Below, one piece after another: positions 32,025 to 40,179 of a DNA stretch of 64,000 bases (positions are counted from its first letter, which is position 1; the number at the start of each line of letters is the position of its first letter). The notes under the pieces were generated by a model. It saw nothing but the letters and a program-made list of their open reading frames with translations. It was not told the origin of the DNA and made no database searches. Source of the DNA: Pedobacter frigiditerrae (GTDB lineage: Bacteria > Bacteroidota > Bacteroidia > Sphingobacteriales > Sphingobacteriaceae). The stretch covers positions 1 to 64,000 of the forward strand of contig NZ_SJSK01000008.1 in NCBI RefSeq assembly GCF_004331645.1, written 5' to 3'. The position numbers and the translations under genes are program-made.

Positions 32025-34559
32025 TTAAGCTCCCTCTTCTTTTTTCTTTTTCTTACTGCTTTTGTTCACAACGGTAATTTCTTCCTTTTCTTTATCGTAG
32101 TCAATCTCTAAAGTATCTCCATCGTGGATTTCTCCTTTTAAGATTTCCTCAGCAATTGGATCTTCAAGGTATTTTTGTATGGCACGTTTTAATGGACGAG
32201 CACCAAAAGCACTATCAAAACCTTTATCAGCGATGAATTCTTTAGCACCATCAGTTAGTTTAACTTCATAACCTAGGTTATGAACACGACCAAATAATGA
32301 TTTTAACTCAATGTCAATGATTTTAAAGATCTCATCTTTACCTAAGCTGTTAAATACAACCACATCATCAACCCTGTTTAAAAACTCTGGAGCAAAGGCA
32401 CGTTTTAAAGCGTTTTCAATTACCCCACGACTATTTGCATCAGTCTGACTAGTTTTTGCAGTAGTGGAGAAACCAACACCTTGACCAAAATCTTTCAATT
32501 GGCGTGCACCAATATTAGATGTCATGATGATAATTGTATTTCTAAAATCTACTTTTCTACCCAAACTATCAGTCAATTGACCTTCATCTAATACTTGCAA
32601 TAAGATATTAAATACATCAGGGTGAGCTTTTTCAATCTCATCTAATAAGATTACAGCATAAGGCTTTCTTCTAACTTTTTCAGTTAACTGTCCACCTTCT
32701 TCATAACCAACATATCCTGGAGGCGCTCCAACTAAACGTGAAACAGCAAATTTCTCCATGTACTCACTCATATCAATTTGAATTAGCGAATCATCACTAT
32801 CAAACATAAAACGAGCTAATTCTTTCGCCAATTCAGTTTTACCAACGCCTGTTGGGCCTAAGAAAATAAACGAACCTATTGGTTTTTTAGGGTCTTTTAA
32901 TCCAGCTCTGGTACGTTGAATTGCTTTTGTTAATTTTTTAATCGCATCATCTTGACCAATAATTTTCTCAGCAACTTTATCGTACATATTCAATAGCTTA
33001 GTGCTATCTGCTTGTCCAACACGTTGCAAAGGAATACCAGTCATCATAGAAACAACCTCGGCTACATTATCTTCAGAAACCTCGTAACGTTTAGTTTTTG
33101 TTTCAGCTTCCCATTCTGCTTTAGCACGTTCCAATTCTTCTAAAAGATTTTTCTCTGTGTCACGCAATTTAGCAGCCTCTTCATATTTCTGACTTTTAAC
33201 AACCTTATTTTTTTCGATCTTGATGTCTTCTATTTTACTTTCAATAGCGATAATGGTATCAGGAACGTGAATATTTGTTAAGTGTACCCTAGAACCAGCT
33301 TCATCTAAAGCATCAATCGCTTTATCTGGCAAAAAACGGTCTGTAATATATCTAGCAGTTAAGGCAACGCAAGCTTTAATCGCTTCATCTGTATAAGTAA
33401 CACCATGATGTTCTTCGTATTTTTCTTTAATACGATTTAAAATCTCGATAGTTTCATCAGGTGTAGCAGGCTCTATCATTACCTTTTGGAAACGACGGTC
33501 TAAAGCGCCATCTTTCTCAATGTACTGACGATATTCATCTAAAGTTGTAGCGCCAATACATTGTATTTCGCCCCTAGCTAATGCAGGTTTAAACATATTA
33601 GATGCATCTAATGAACCAGAAGCACCACCCGCACCAACAATGGTATGAATTTCATCGATAAACAGAATTACATCTGTAGATTTTTCTAACTCGTTCATTA
33701 CCGCTTTCATACGCTCTTCAAACTGACCACGATATTTTGTGCCAGCAACTAAAGAAGCTAAATCTAACGTAACAACACGTTTGTTAAATAACACCCTCGA
33801 AACTTTACGTTGTACAATCCTTAAAGCCAAACCTTCGGCAATGGCAGATTTACCAACACCAGGTTCACCAATTAAAATCGGGTTGTTTTTCTTTCTACGT
33901 GATAAGATTTGCGAAACACGTTCAATCTCTTTCTCTCGACCAACAATTGGATCTAATTTGCCTTCTTCGGCAGCACGAGTCAAATCACGACCGAAATTAT
34001 CTAATACAGGCGTTTTAGATTTAATGTCTGACACCTTTTTAGGTGTTGTAAAACTTTCCTCTTCTTGGTAATCATCATCGCCACCAGCAGTACCACCGCC
34101 ACCTTGCGCTTCATCTCTAAAACCATTTTTATTTACTTCAACCTCTTGTTTAAAGATTTCGTAAGTAACGCTGTATTGCAATAAAATTTGCGACGCAATG
34201 TTATCATCATCTCTTAAAATAGATAACAATAAATGCTCAGTTCCAATTAAATCGCTTTTAAATATTTTTGCTTCTAAATAAGTGATCTTTAATACCTTTT
34301 CGGCCTGTTTGGTCAAAGGAATATTACCCAAATTAACGGTTACACTCGAAGTACCGCGAACGGCCTCTTCAATAGAACGGCGAAGTTTTGACGTATCAAC
34401 CCCTAGTGATTTTAAAATCTTAATGGCCATACCATCACCTTCGCGAATAAGACCCAACAGCAAATGCTCTGCGCCTATATAATCGTGTCCTAATCTCAGG
34501 GCTTCTTCCCTGCTAAAAGAAATCACGTCTTTTACTTGTGGAGAAAATTTAGCTTCCAT
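32025..34559 (-). CDS. clpC: ATP-dependent Clp protease ATP-binding subunit ClpC
   Basis: 844 residues. The N-terminal double Clp repeat (about 1-145) binds adaptors or substrates. The first AAA+ module has Walker A GEPGVGKS near 230 and LFIDEIHTIVGAG. A UVR segment lies in the middle (about 440-475, KYEEAAKLRDTEKNLLEEL), the mark of ClpC as opposed to ClpB. The second AAA+ module has Walker A GPTGVGKT near 566. The protein unfolds proteins for ClpP. A Gly-rich linker (QGGGGTAGG near 150) follows the N-domain, and a Lys-rich tail closes the protein. It is a monocistronic minus-strand gene with its own terminator. Confidence 0.95.
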   Translation of the reverse strand: MEAKFSPQVKDVISFSREEALRLGHDYIGAEHLLLGLIREGDGMAIKILKSLGVDTSKLRRSIEEAVRGTSSVTVNLGNIPLTKQAEKVLKITYLEAKIFKSDLIGTEHLLLSILRDDDNIASQILLQYSVTYEIFKQEVEVNKNGFRDEAQGGGGTAGGDDDYQEEESFTTPKKVSDIKSKTPVLDNFGRDLTRAAEEGKLDPIVGREKEIERVSQILSRRKKNNPILIGEPGVGKSAIAEGLALRIVQRKVSRVLFNKRVVTLDLASLVAGTKYRGQFEERMKAVMNELEKSTDVILFIDEIHTIVGAGGASGSLDASNMFKPALARGEIQCIGATTLDEYRQYIEKDGALDRRFQKVMIEPATPDETIEILNRIKEKYEEHHGVTYTDEAIKACVALTARYITDRFLPDKAIDALDEAGSRVHLTNIHVPDTIIAIESKIEDIKIEKNKVVKSQKYEEAAKLRDTEKNLLEELERAKAEWEAETKTKRYEVSEDNVAEVVSMMTGIPLQRVGQADSTKLLNMYDKVAEKIIGQDDAIKKLTKAIQRTRAGLKDPKKPIGSFIFLGPTGVGKTELAKELARFMFDSDDSLIQIDMSEYMEKFAVSRLVGAPPGYVGYEEGGQLTEKVRRKPYAVILLDEIEKAHPDVFNILLQVLDEGQLTDSLGRKVDFRNTIIIMTSNIGARQLKDFGQGVGFSTTAKTSQTDANSRGVIENALKRAFAPEFLNRVDDVVVFNSLGKDEIFKIIDIELKSLFGRVHNLGYEVKLTDGAKEFIADKGFDSAFGARPLKRAIQKYLEDPIAEEILKGEIHDGDTLEIDYDKEKEEITVVNKSSKKKKKEEGA

Positions 34560-35092
34560 AATATGTGTATAAACCGGATGCCTCTAAACTATAAATTTGT
34601 TTTATAAATAAGGCACCCAGATTTTTATAATTTATCAACAATTACGCCATTTCGGTGGATAAGGTTGTTGTTTCTTATACTAATTAACAAAAATTAACAT
34701 TACCAAAAAAGCGCTTAGCCTATTCTTAATTTACGTAATCGAATAGAAAATAGGTTTTTAGCTTTCAATAAATCTAATTTACGCATCCTACACTATATTT
34801 TGTCGGTTTTTTGTAAGGTTTTATTACTGACAAATTGTTAGCACTTTAGGCAAGAAGTAGCAGTTTTGACAGGCCGAGTAACGTCATTCCCAGCTCGACT
34901 GGGAATCGTAATGCGATGGAAAGGAAGTGCACAGCTTCCCTCTTACATTTTACATCTTCATTATTTGAAAAGCAAGTGATTGCTACTATGAAAGTCAGTC
35001 CCGCTCTACACTTAATCTTTTTGTTTGCCCTTCGACTTCGCTCAGGAGAACAAAAAGGATTTTCGCTGCGATCGGGTTTAGACTGGTTGCGA

Positions 35093-35169
35093 ATTGCAAG
35101 GAACAAACTAAGTATCTTCAAGATTAAAAAAAGCAGTTACAACAACTATAATTTAATTATAGTAGAATA
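35093..35169 (+). repeat. Flanking repeat, left copy
   Basis: Shares an imperfect block with 38571-38655 in the same orientation. The best-preserved part is 35141-35169 against 38627-38655, 26 of 29 bases identical. The two copies bracket the YtrA-type regulator/ABC cassette at a distance of about 3.5 kb. Confidence 0.6.
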
Positions 35170-35260
35170 AGGAAAGAATAATAACAGGATTATACCACGT
35201 TAACTATCAACTCATACTTCATTCACACTTAAGACGCAGTTTGCTCGGATCCAATTGTCA

Positions 35261-35303
35261 CAAGTCCGAACAAGGTCCGAACTAACCCCGACTAAAGTCC
35301 GTC
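35261..35303. repeat. Degenerate tandem repeat, about 11-bp period
   Basis: Four successive units related to CTAAGTCCGAA (CAAGTCCGAA, CAAGGTCCGAA, CTAACCCCGA, CTAAAGTCCGT). No gene overlaps it. It may be a simple minisatellite relic. Confidence 0.55.
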
Positions 35304-35632
35304 CTAACAGTTAACCTTTTATTGTGTTCTTACGATGCTGGTACGAAGAAGTTACATAAGCAAATAGCGTATTTATTAGCCAAACAAATAGTTAGACATT
35401 TGATTGTTGCGACATATAATTACTAAAAATAGATTGTTATCGATTCAATTCCAGACTTGCAATCTGGATTCATATCATAGGATTTGTAATCTGTAATACC
35501 GTTTCTATTAAGGACTAAAAATCCTTAGATACGGCTTAATGATATCAAATTACTAAGAGAATAAAATAAATCATAAAAACCACCAAATCAAAACACTGAT
35601 TATCAGATATATAAATATTTAGTAAAAAATAT

Positions 35633-35689
35633 TTTGTAATTGATCAAATATTGTTTTATAATTGCAGTGTACTACTTAACCAATACACT
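35633..35689 (+). promoter_or_regulatory. Promoter and operator of the YtrA-type ABC cassette
   Basis: TTTG at 35633-35636, 20 nt, then TATAATTG at 35657-35664 makes a reasonable promoter. Over and after the expected start lies a 24-bp imperfect palindrome (35666-35689) with arms AGTGTA and TACACT separated by 12 nt, of the AGTGTA/TACACT type bound by YtrA-subfamily GntR repressors. The regulator is encoded as the third gene, so autoregulation is likely. Confidence 0.65.
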
Positions 35690-35694
35690 TAACA

Positions 35695-36534
35695 ATGATT
35701 AATATTCAGAACCTCACTTTTGGTTATCAAAAAAACAAACTGGTATTAGATAATCTAAATCTAAAATTAGAACAGGGAAAAATTTATGGTCTATTAGGCG
35801 CAAATGGCACTGGAAAGAGCAGTTTATTGCATCAGATCTGTGGCATTATCTTCCCTCAATCAGGTAAAATTCAAGTCGACAACCATGAACCTGCCCAGCG
35901 TGAACTTGATTTTTTAAAATCCATTTACATCTTGCCTGAAGAGGTTGACACTCCGAACATTTCAATCACAGCCTATGCAGAAATCTATTCCCCTTTTTAT
36001 GAGAATTTTGATTTTTCATTGTTCGATCAATTATTAACAGATTTTGAAATACCTAAAAAAAGTAATCTTCACGAGATTAGTTATGGGCAAAAGAAAAAAG
36101 TAATGATTGCCTTTGGTATTGCAACACAGACCAAGTACTTATTTTTGGATGAGCCAACAAATGGACTTGACATTCCTTCTAAGAAGCAATTCAGGAAAAT
36201 AATAGCAAGTGCATTTCAAGACGACAAAATCATCATCATCAGCACACACCAAGTTAGAGACTTAGATCAATTAATCGATTGTATTTTAATCCTAGATGAT
36301 AAAAAAATCATCCTTCAAGAAAATGTTGATGACATCACTGAAAAACTTCTATTTAAACAGGTGTTAGATTTATCGCAAGCAGCCAACGTTATTTATAGTG
36401 AAGGTGGTTTAAAAGGCCATGTTGTTGTTGCGGAAAACTTAAATCAAGAAAACACCAAACTCGATATGGAACTTTTCTTTAATGCCATAACTGTTCAAAA
36501 AAATCTAATTCTTTCATTATTTAATAAACTTTAA
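35695..36534 (+). CDS. ABC transporter ATP-binding protein
   Basis: 279 residues with Walker A GANGTGKSS (about 35-43), Q-loop, ABC signature ISYGQKKKVMIA (about 127-138), Walker B YLFLDEPTNGLD and the switch STHQ. It energises the membrane protein encoded 4 bp downstream. The cassette (ATPase, permease, YtrA-type regulator) resembles Gram-positive ytr-type exporters. Substrate unknown; export of a lipid, peptide or antimicrobial is the usual role for this architecture. Confidence 0.88.
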   Translation: MINIQNLTFGYQKNKLVLDNLNLKLEQGKIYGLLGANGTGKSSLLHQICGIIFPQSGKIQVDNHEPAQRELDFLKSIYILPEEVDTPNISITAYAEIYSPFYENFDFSLFDQLLTDFEIPKKSNLHEISYGQKKKVMIAFGIATQTKYLFLDEPTNGLDIPSKKQFRKIIASAFQDDKIIIISTHQVRDLDQLIDCILILDDKKIILQENVDDITEKLLFKQVLDLSQAANVIYSEGGLKGHVVVAENLNQENTKLDMELFFNAITVQKNLILSLFNKL

Positions 36535-36538
36535 AATT

Positions 36539-37381
36539 ATGCAATTCTCATTCACACGTTTTAATCATTTGTTTATCAAACAATGGAAAGAAAACAAGAA
36601 AGCTTATTTATTGGGGCTAATTGCACTCCCTATATTAATTGGCGTTATCTCATTAATCATGGCATATTCTACTGATTTTTCAGAAAACAATCAAAATACT
36701 GTCTTGGTTTTTGGACTACTTATTATAGGTGGAATTTTTTGCAGCACCTTGTTAGGTGATTACGCACCTAAACCTAGAGCCATTCGTTCTCTTATATTAC
36801 CAACTACAAACCTTGAAAAACTATTGGTTGCGATTGTTTATGGATTAATAATTTTCCCAATAGTTTATCTAGTTATAGTATCTCCCGTAATTTTACTAGT
36901 GAACTATATAGATTTTGAAATTTTTGGGAATTTATATTTAACAGCGACTTATACATACAAGAATTTTTTGGAATTTATATTTGGAACCACTTCTATACTA
37001 TCCTTTGTATTACTTTGTTCTCTTTTTTACAGAAAATTTATCTTTATAAAAGCATCGTTAACTTTTGTATGTCTAATTTTTTTATTGATAGCCTTAAATA
37101 GCGTAATAACAAATTTAACATTTGGCAATAGCCAGCCAAGCCAGTATTCAAAGGAATTTAAAAAGAGCATGGGATCGAGTGAGATAACTATTGAAAAAAC
37201 AAAATTAGAATTAACAAGTTCAGGCCCATTCTCTACTTTAGAATTTAGTAATGGTACTCCTAATGCTTTTCGAATTAGCCAGGATAAAAACATAGGATTA
37301 CTGTCTTTTATATTAGTGCTTCTTTTTATGCCAACCATGCTGCTTGCCTGCTTTTATAGGCTTAAAGAAATCGAATTATAA
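36539..37381 (+). CDS. ABC transporter permease, membrane subunit
   Basis: 280 residues with about six hydrophobic segments (near 25-45, 60-80, 100-125, 145-165, 170-190 and 255-275). A polar loop of about 55 residues between the fifth and sixth lies on one side of the membrane. There are no enzyme motifs. The pairing with the ATPase 4 bp upstream makes it the permease of the exporter. The next gene starts 3 bp after its stop. Confidence 0.8.
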   Translation: MQFSFTRFNHLFIKQWKENKKAYLLGLIALPILIGVISLIMAYSTDFSENNQNTVLVFGLLIIGGIFCSTLLGDYAPKPRAIRSLILPTTNLEKLLVAIVYGLIIFPIVYLVIVSPVILLVNYIDFEIFGNLYLTATYTYKNFLEFIFGTTSILSFVLLCSLFYRKFIFIKASLTFVCLIFLLIALNSVITNLTFGNSQPSQYSKEFKKSMGSSEITIEKTKLELTSSGPFSTLEFSNGTPNAFRISQDKNIGLLSFILVLLFMPTMLLACFYRLKEIEL

Positions 37382-37384
37382 ATC

Positions 37385-37768
37385 ATGGACTTTAACATTA
37401 ATTTACCCATTTATTTGCAAATAGCAGATTATGTGTGCGACAAAATTATGCTACAGCTTTGGTTACCAGATGAGAAAATACCATCAATAAGGGAATTAGC
37501 CATAGAACTTGAGGTAACACATAATACAGTGTTACGGACTTTTGAGCACCTACAAAACAAAAATATTATCTACACAAAAAGAGGCATGGGCTATTTTGTA
37601 GAACAAAATGCCCTTAGCCTACTTAATTCTAGTAAAAAAGAACAATTCTTAAAAGAAGAGCTGCCTAGTCTTTTCCATAAAATGAACATTATTGGATTTG
37701 AAATAGATGAGCTAGTGACTGAATTCGAAAAATTTAAAAACAAAAACAAACCTGACCATGAAAACTAG
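37385..37768 (+). CDS. YtrA-subfamily GntR transcriptional regulator
   Basis: 127 residues. The N-terminal winged helix has PIYLQIADYVCDKI, a W-PDEKIPSIRELAIELEVTHNTVLRTFEHL core split over about residues 27-60, and KRGMGYFV. There is only a short helical C-terminal tail, as in the YtrA group, which lacks a large effector domain. It is cotranscribed with the ABC genes and very probably represses them through the dyad at 35666-35689. Its end overlaps the following gene by 11 bp. Confidence 0.88.
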   Translation: MDFNINLPIYLQIADYVCDKIMLQLWLPDEKIPSIRELAIELEVTHNTVLRTFEHLQNKNIIYTKRGMGYFVEQNALSLLNSSKKEQFLKEELPSLFHKMNIIGFEIDELVTEFEKFKNKNKPDHEN

Positions 37769-38507
37769 TTATAAAATTTTAATAGCTTTTGTTAGCATTA
37801 TTCTTACAAGCTTAATAGTTTCTAACATATCCTTAAAGGCAAAATACAAAAATGGAGATTTCGATATATTAAAAGCCTCTACAGATGATATTTTCGAAAT
37901 GAATAACTTAGAAAAAGTACCTCTAAAAAACTTTAAACATTTGGTGATAAATGGTTCACTTATCACTAAAAATAGAAGGGAGGTAATATTTAATCCAAAT
38001 TTACAGATTAATAGCTATGGTAACCTGCCTAACATATTAGGCATAGCAGCCAATCTTAAATCGCTATTAAAACAACACGTTAGTAATGATACTTTGTATA
38101 TTTCTTTTGAAAAGAACAATATTAATGAGAAAAATTTTAGACGGTTAAACTATAGTATAATGATACTGCAAACTAATAATTTACAATCTTTAAGCACAAA
38201 AAATTTAAACTGTTATGCTGAAATCTCACAAAATAGTAAACCTTTTGCTGTTATTGCTGAAAAGTCAGGAATAACATTGACCAACATTATAACTGATTCT
38301 TTAACACTTAAAGTAAGAGCAAACAGTTTTGTTAACCTTGGGAGCCATGATATTAAGTATAAAATAAAAAGCTTAAGTTATTACCTTGCTAAGGGATCTT
38401 CAATTAGTGTTTCTAATAAAGAGCTATTAGGTAAGGTTAACTGCTTAAATCCATCAAAAAACATTAGCGAAAATTATAACCTGTCCTTTTCAATCGTATC
38501 TAAATAA
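37758..38507 (+). CDS. Membrane-anchored protein of unknown function
   Basis: 249 residues with an N-terminal hydrophobic segment (about 8-25) that is a signal anchor or uncleaved signal. The rest is strand-rich, with evenly spaced short hydrophobic strands such as NLQSLSTKNLNCYAEIS, reminiscent of the beta-helical DUF2807 adhesin-like domain, but I cannot confirm that. It overlaps the GntR gene by 11 bp, so it is translationally coupled and probably an accessory of the ABC exporter. Confidence 0.65.
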   Translation: MKTSYKILIAFVSIILTSLIVSNISLKAKYKNGDFDILKASTDDIFEMNNLEKVPLKNFKHLVINGSLITKNRREVIFNPNLQINSYGNLPNILGIAANLKSLLKQHVSNDTLYISFEKNNINEKNFRRLNYSIMILQTNNLQSLSTKNLNCYAEISQNSKPFAVIAEKSGITLTNIITDSLTLKVRANSFVNLGSHDIKYKIKSLSYYLAKGSSISVSNKELLGKVNCLNPSKNISENYNLSFSIVSK

Positions 38508-38570
38508 TAACAAGCAATTAATAAGCTCTTCGTGATTACAAATTGCGAGGAGCTTATTTAGAAAGTTGGC

Positions 38571-38655
38571 AATTGCAAACAATAAAATAATACCTAAGAT
38601 AATTAAGGCTATAAAAAAGAAGCAATAACAACTACAATTTAATCATAATAGAATA
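38571..38655 (+). repeat. Flanking repeat, right copy
   Basis: Direct imperfect repeat of 35093-35169, ending in 38627-38655, which matches 35141-35169 at 26 of 29 positions. It lies just after the last gene of the ABC cassette. Confidence 0.6.
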
Positions 38656-38714
38656 TAATATAATTCTTTAGCATTCCCATTTACACGGAATGACGACAGG
38701 AAGGAATGTACATC

Positions 38715-39881
38715 TTACCTTTTCCATTTTACATCTTTTATCTTCCCTTTCAATATCGCAGCAGCTTTAGTATAGCCACCTTCTGCCCCATCTACAAAAT
38801 GAATATGATCGTTTTTCATATCTCTTACATAACAAGACATAATTGATGCATTGCTGATATGAAAACCATATACAACTTCTCCTAAATTTTCTAGTTCATC
38901 TAAAACCTTAAACAATTTTACACGTTGCGCATCATCGCCACTAATTACAGTGTTTATTTTACCATCCATAACCAAGGTATCAGACATTTCTACCAATCGC
39001 TTTAGATATCTTTTTCCATAGGAAGTTAAAAAATAAAGTTTGCCAATAGATGTAGCTAACCAAGTTTGCAATAATTCAAATATTTTGATTTTTCCAATCC
39101 TATTTTGCATTTCTGTTTTAACACGATTGAAAGTGGAATTTAACTTTAGTTTTTCTATAGTTATAGGTTGTCTTTTTTCAACAATGCCATAAATTTCATC
39201 GATTGATTTTAGCACTTTACTGAATACTGTAGCTTGAGTTTCAACATTTGGTGAAATAACTAATAAAGTTAAAATCTCGCTGAGTTCTCCTGGAGAGCCG
39301 ATTTTATCCCACCTACATTGCATACCTTCTAAATCCAATTCTTCCGATAAATCAATTTCTTGTTCAAGCTTGTAAGTTTCGCCCTTAATAATTTGTTCAG
39401 CATAACTAAGTCCATCGCCCAACACAACTGGAATTGAAAAAAACTCTGTCAAGCCAAATTTACTTAGTTTAATTTCGTGCCCTTGTCCATATATGGTTTG
39501 AACAGGCACACTCCCTACACGTAAGTCTAGCCCAAAATTTTGCAAAACATTATCTTGATAAGTCATTAGTTTTTTCATGGCCAACTCGACCAAAATAGAG
39601 GGCACGATAAACGTTGCCCCATCGCCACCAAAGAAAAAAGGAATAGCTATTTTAGCTTTGAAAGCTAAATTTAGTAAGGTCACAATGCTTCCAGTTGCTA
39701 TATAATTAACAGTTTCACTAGAACCACCCAGTACGGCCGCAGTTGAGCCTTTAATATCTGTAATGATAACGTGCCAATCTTCTGGAACATTTAAAAAAGC
39801 ACTTTCTTTAAGCAATAAACCACTCAATGATTTACGGTTAATGTGCATATTACCATAAAAATTGTGATTTGCGTTTGCCAT
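38715..39881 (-). CDS. DUF3095 protein with class III cyclase-like motifs
   Basis: 388 residues, cytoplasmic (no signal). The N-terminal half resembles a class III nucleotide cyclase catalytic core: VIITDIKGSTAAV with Asp42 and FFGGDGATFIVP with Asp87. The 45-residue spacing is close to that of the two metal-binding aspartates of cyclases. The following strand LRVGSVPVQTI also fits the fold. The C-terminal third (about 290-388) may be a winged-helix-like domain. The family is known as DUF3095; a cyclase activity is my inference. The gene is alone, between the ABC cassette and ettA. Confidence 0.7.
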   Translation of the reverse strand: MANANHNFYGNMHINRKSLSGLLLKESAFLNVPEDWHVIITDIKGSTAAVLGGSSETVNYIATGSIVTLLNLAFKAKIAIPFFFGGDGATFIVPSILVELAMKKLMTYQDNVLQNFGLDLRVGSVPVQTIYGQGHEIKLSKFGLTEFFSIPVVLGDGLSYAEQIIKGETYKLEQEIDLSEELDLEGMQCRWDKIGSPGELSEILTLLVISPNVETQATVFSKVLKSIDEIYGIVEKRQPITIEKLKLNSTFNRVKTEMQNRIGKIKIFELLQTWLATSIGKLYFLTSYGKRYLKRLVEMSDTLVMDGKINTVISGDDAQRVKLFKVLDELENLGEVVYGFHISNASIMSCYVRDMKNDHIHFVDGAEGGYTKAAAILKGKIKDVKWKR

Positions 39882-40002
39882 TATTAGATTACTAGAATTA
39901 AGATTTTTAGAATTTTATACTCCTATAAATGTACGAATTTGAGGCTGTAAAAGATTAAAAGCATAAACACATCATCTTATACGCTTCTAATATTACGCTA
40001 GA

Positions 40003-40050
40003 GTCCCGATAGCTACCCAGAAAGCTGCATCTCCCATTTTTCATCGGGAC
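40003..40050. repeat. Inverted repeat upstream of ettA
   Basis: GTCCCGAT (40003-40010) and ATCGGGAC (40043-40050) are complementary with a 32-nt interval. It lies in the spacer between the divergent DUF3095 and ettA genes and may be a structure in the leader or an intergenic repeat remnant. Clusters of CTTCCATCTT follow at about 40117-40145. Confidence 0.45.
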
Positions 40051-40179
40051 ATTGGAGAGCCTGCTCGAGCGCCAAAAAAAGCAAAACTTTCATTTATCAA
40101 TTGAAGCTCTTTCACATCTTCCATCTTACCTCTTCCATCTTCCATTTTAACAACTATCTTTGCACAAATACTAATTAAT

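Larger units (their letters stand above)
34560..35694. other. Repeat-rich spacer without a convincing gene
   Basis: About 1.1 kb. It holds an 8-bp perfect hairpin (34886-34893 with 34899-34906), a CTTCGACTTCGCTCAGGA-type repeat word near 35034, an 80-bp block shared with 38571-38655, a degenerate tandem repeat at 35261-35303, and small palindromes such as CCAGA-TCTGG at 35452-35468 and AAGGA-TCCTT near 35512-35528. Two opposing reading frames of 84-91 codons run through the repeats and look spurious. The last 70 bp are the promoter of the ABC cassette. Confidence 0.65.

Noticed and set aside
34846..35170. Two opposing reading frames of 84 and 91 codons in the clpC-ABC spacer.
   Set aside because: They run through intergenic repeat words, have no signal, motif or ribosome-binding site, and overlap each other on opposite strands.
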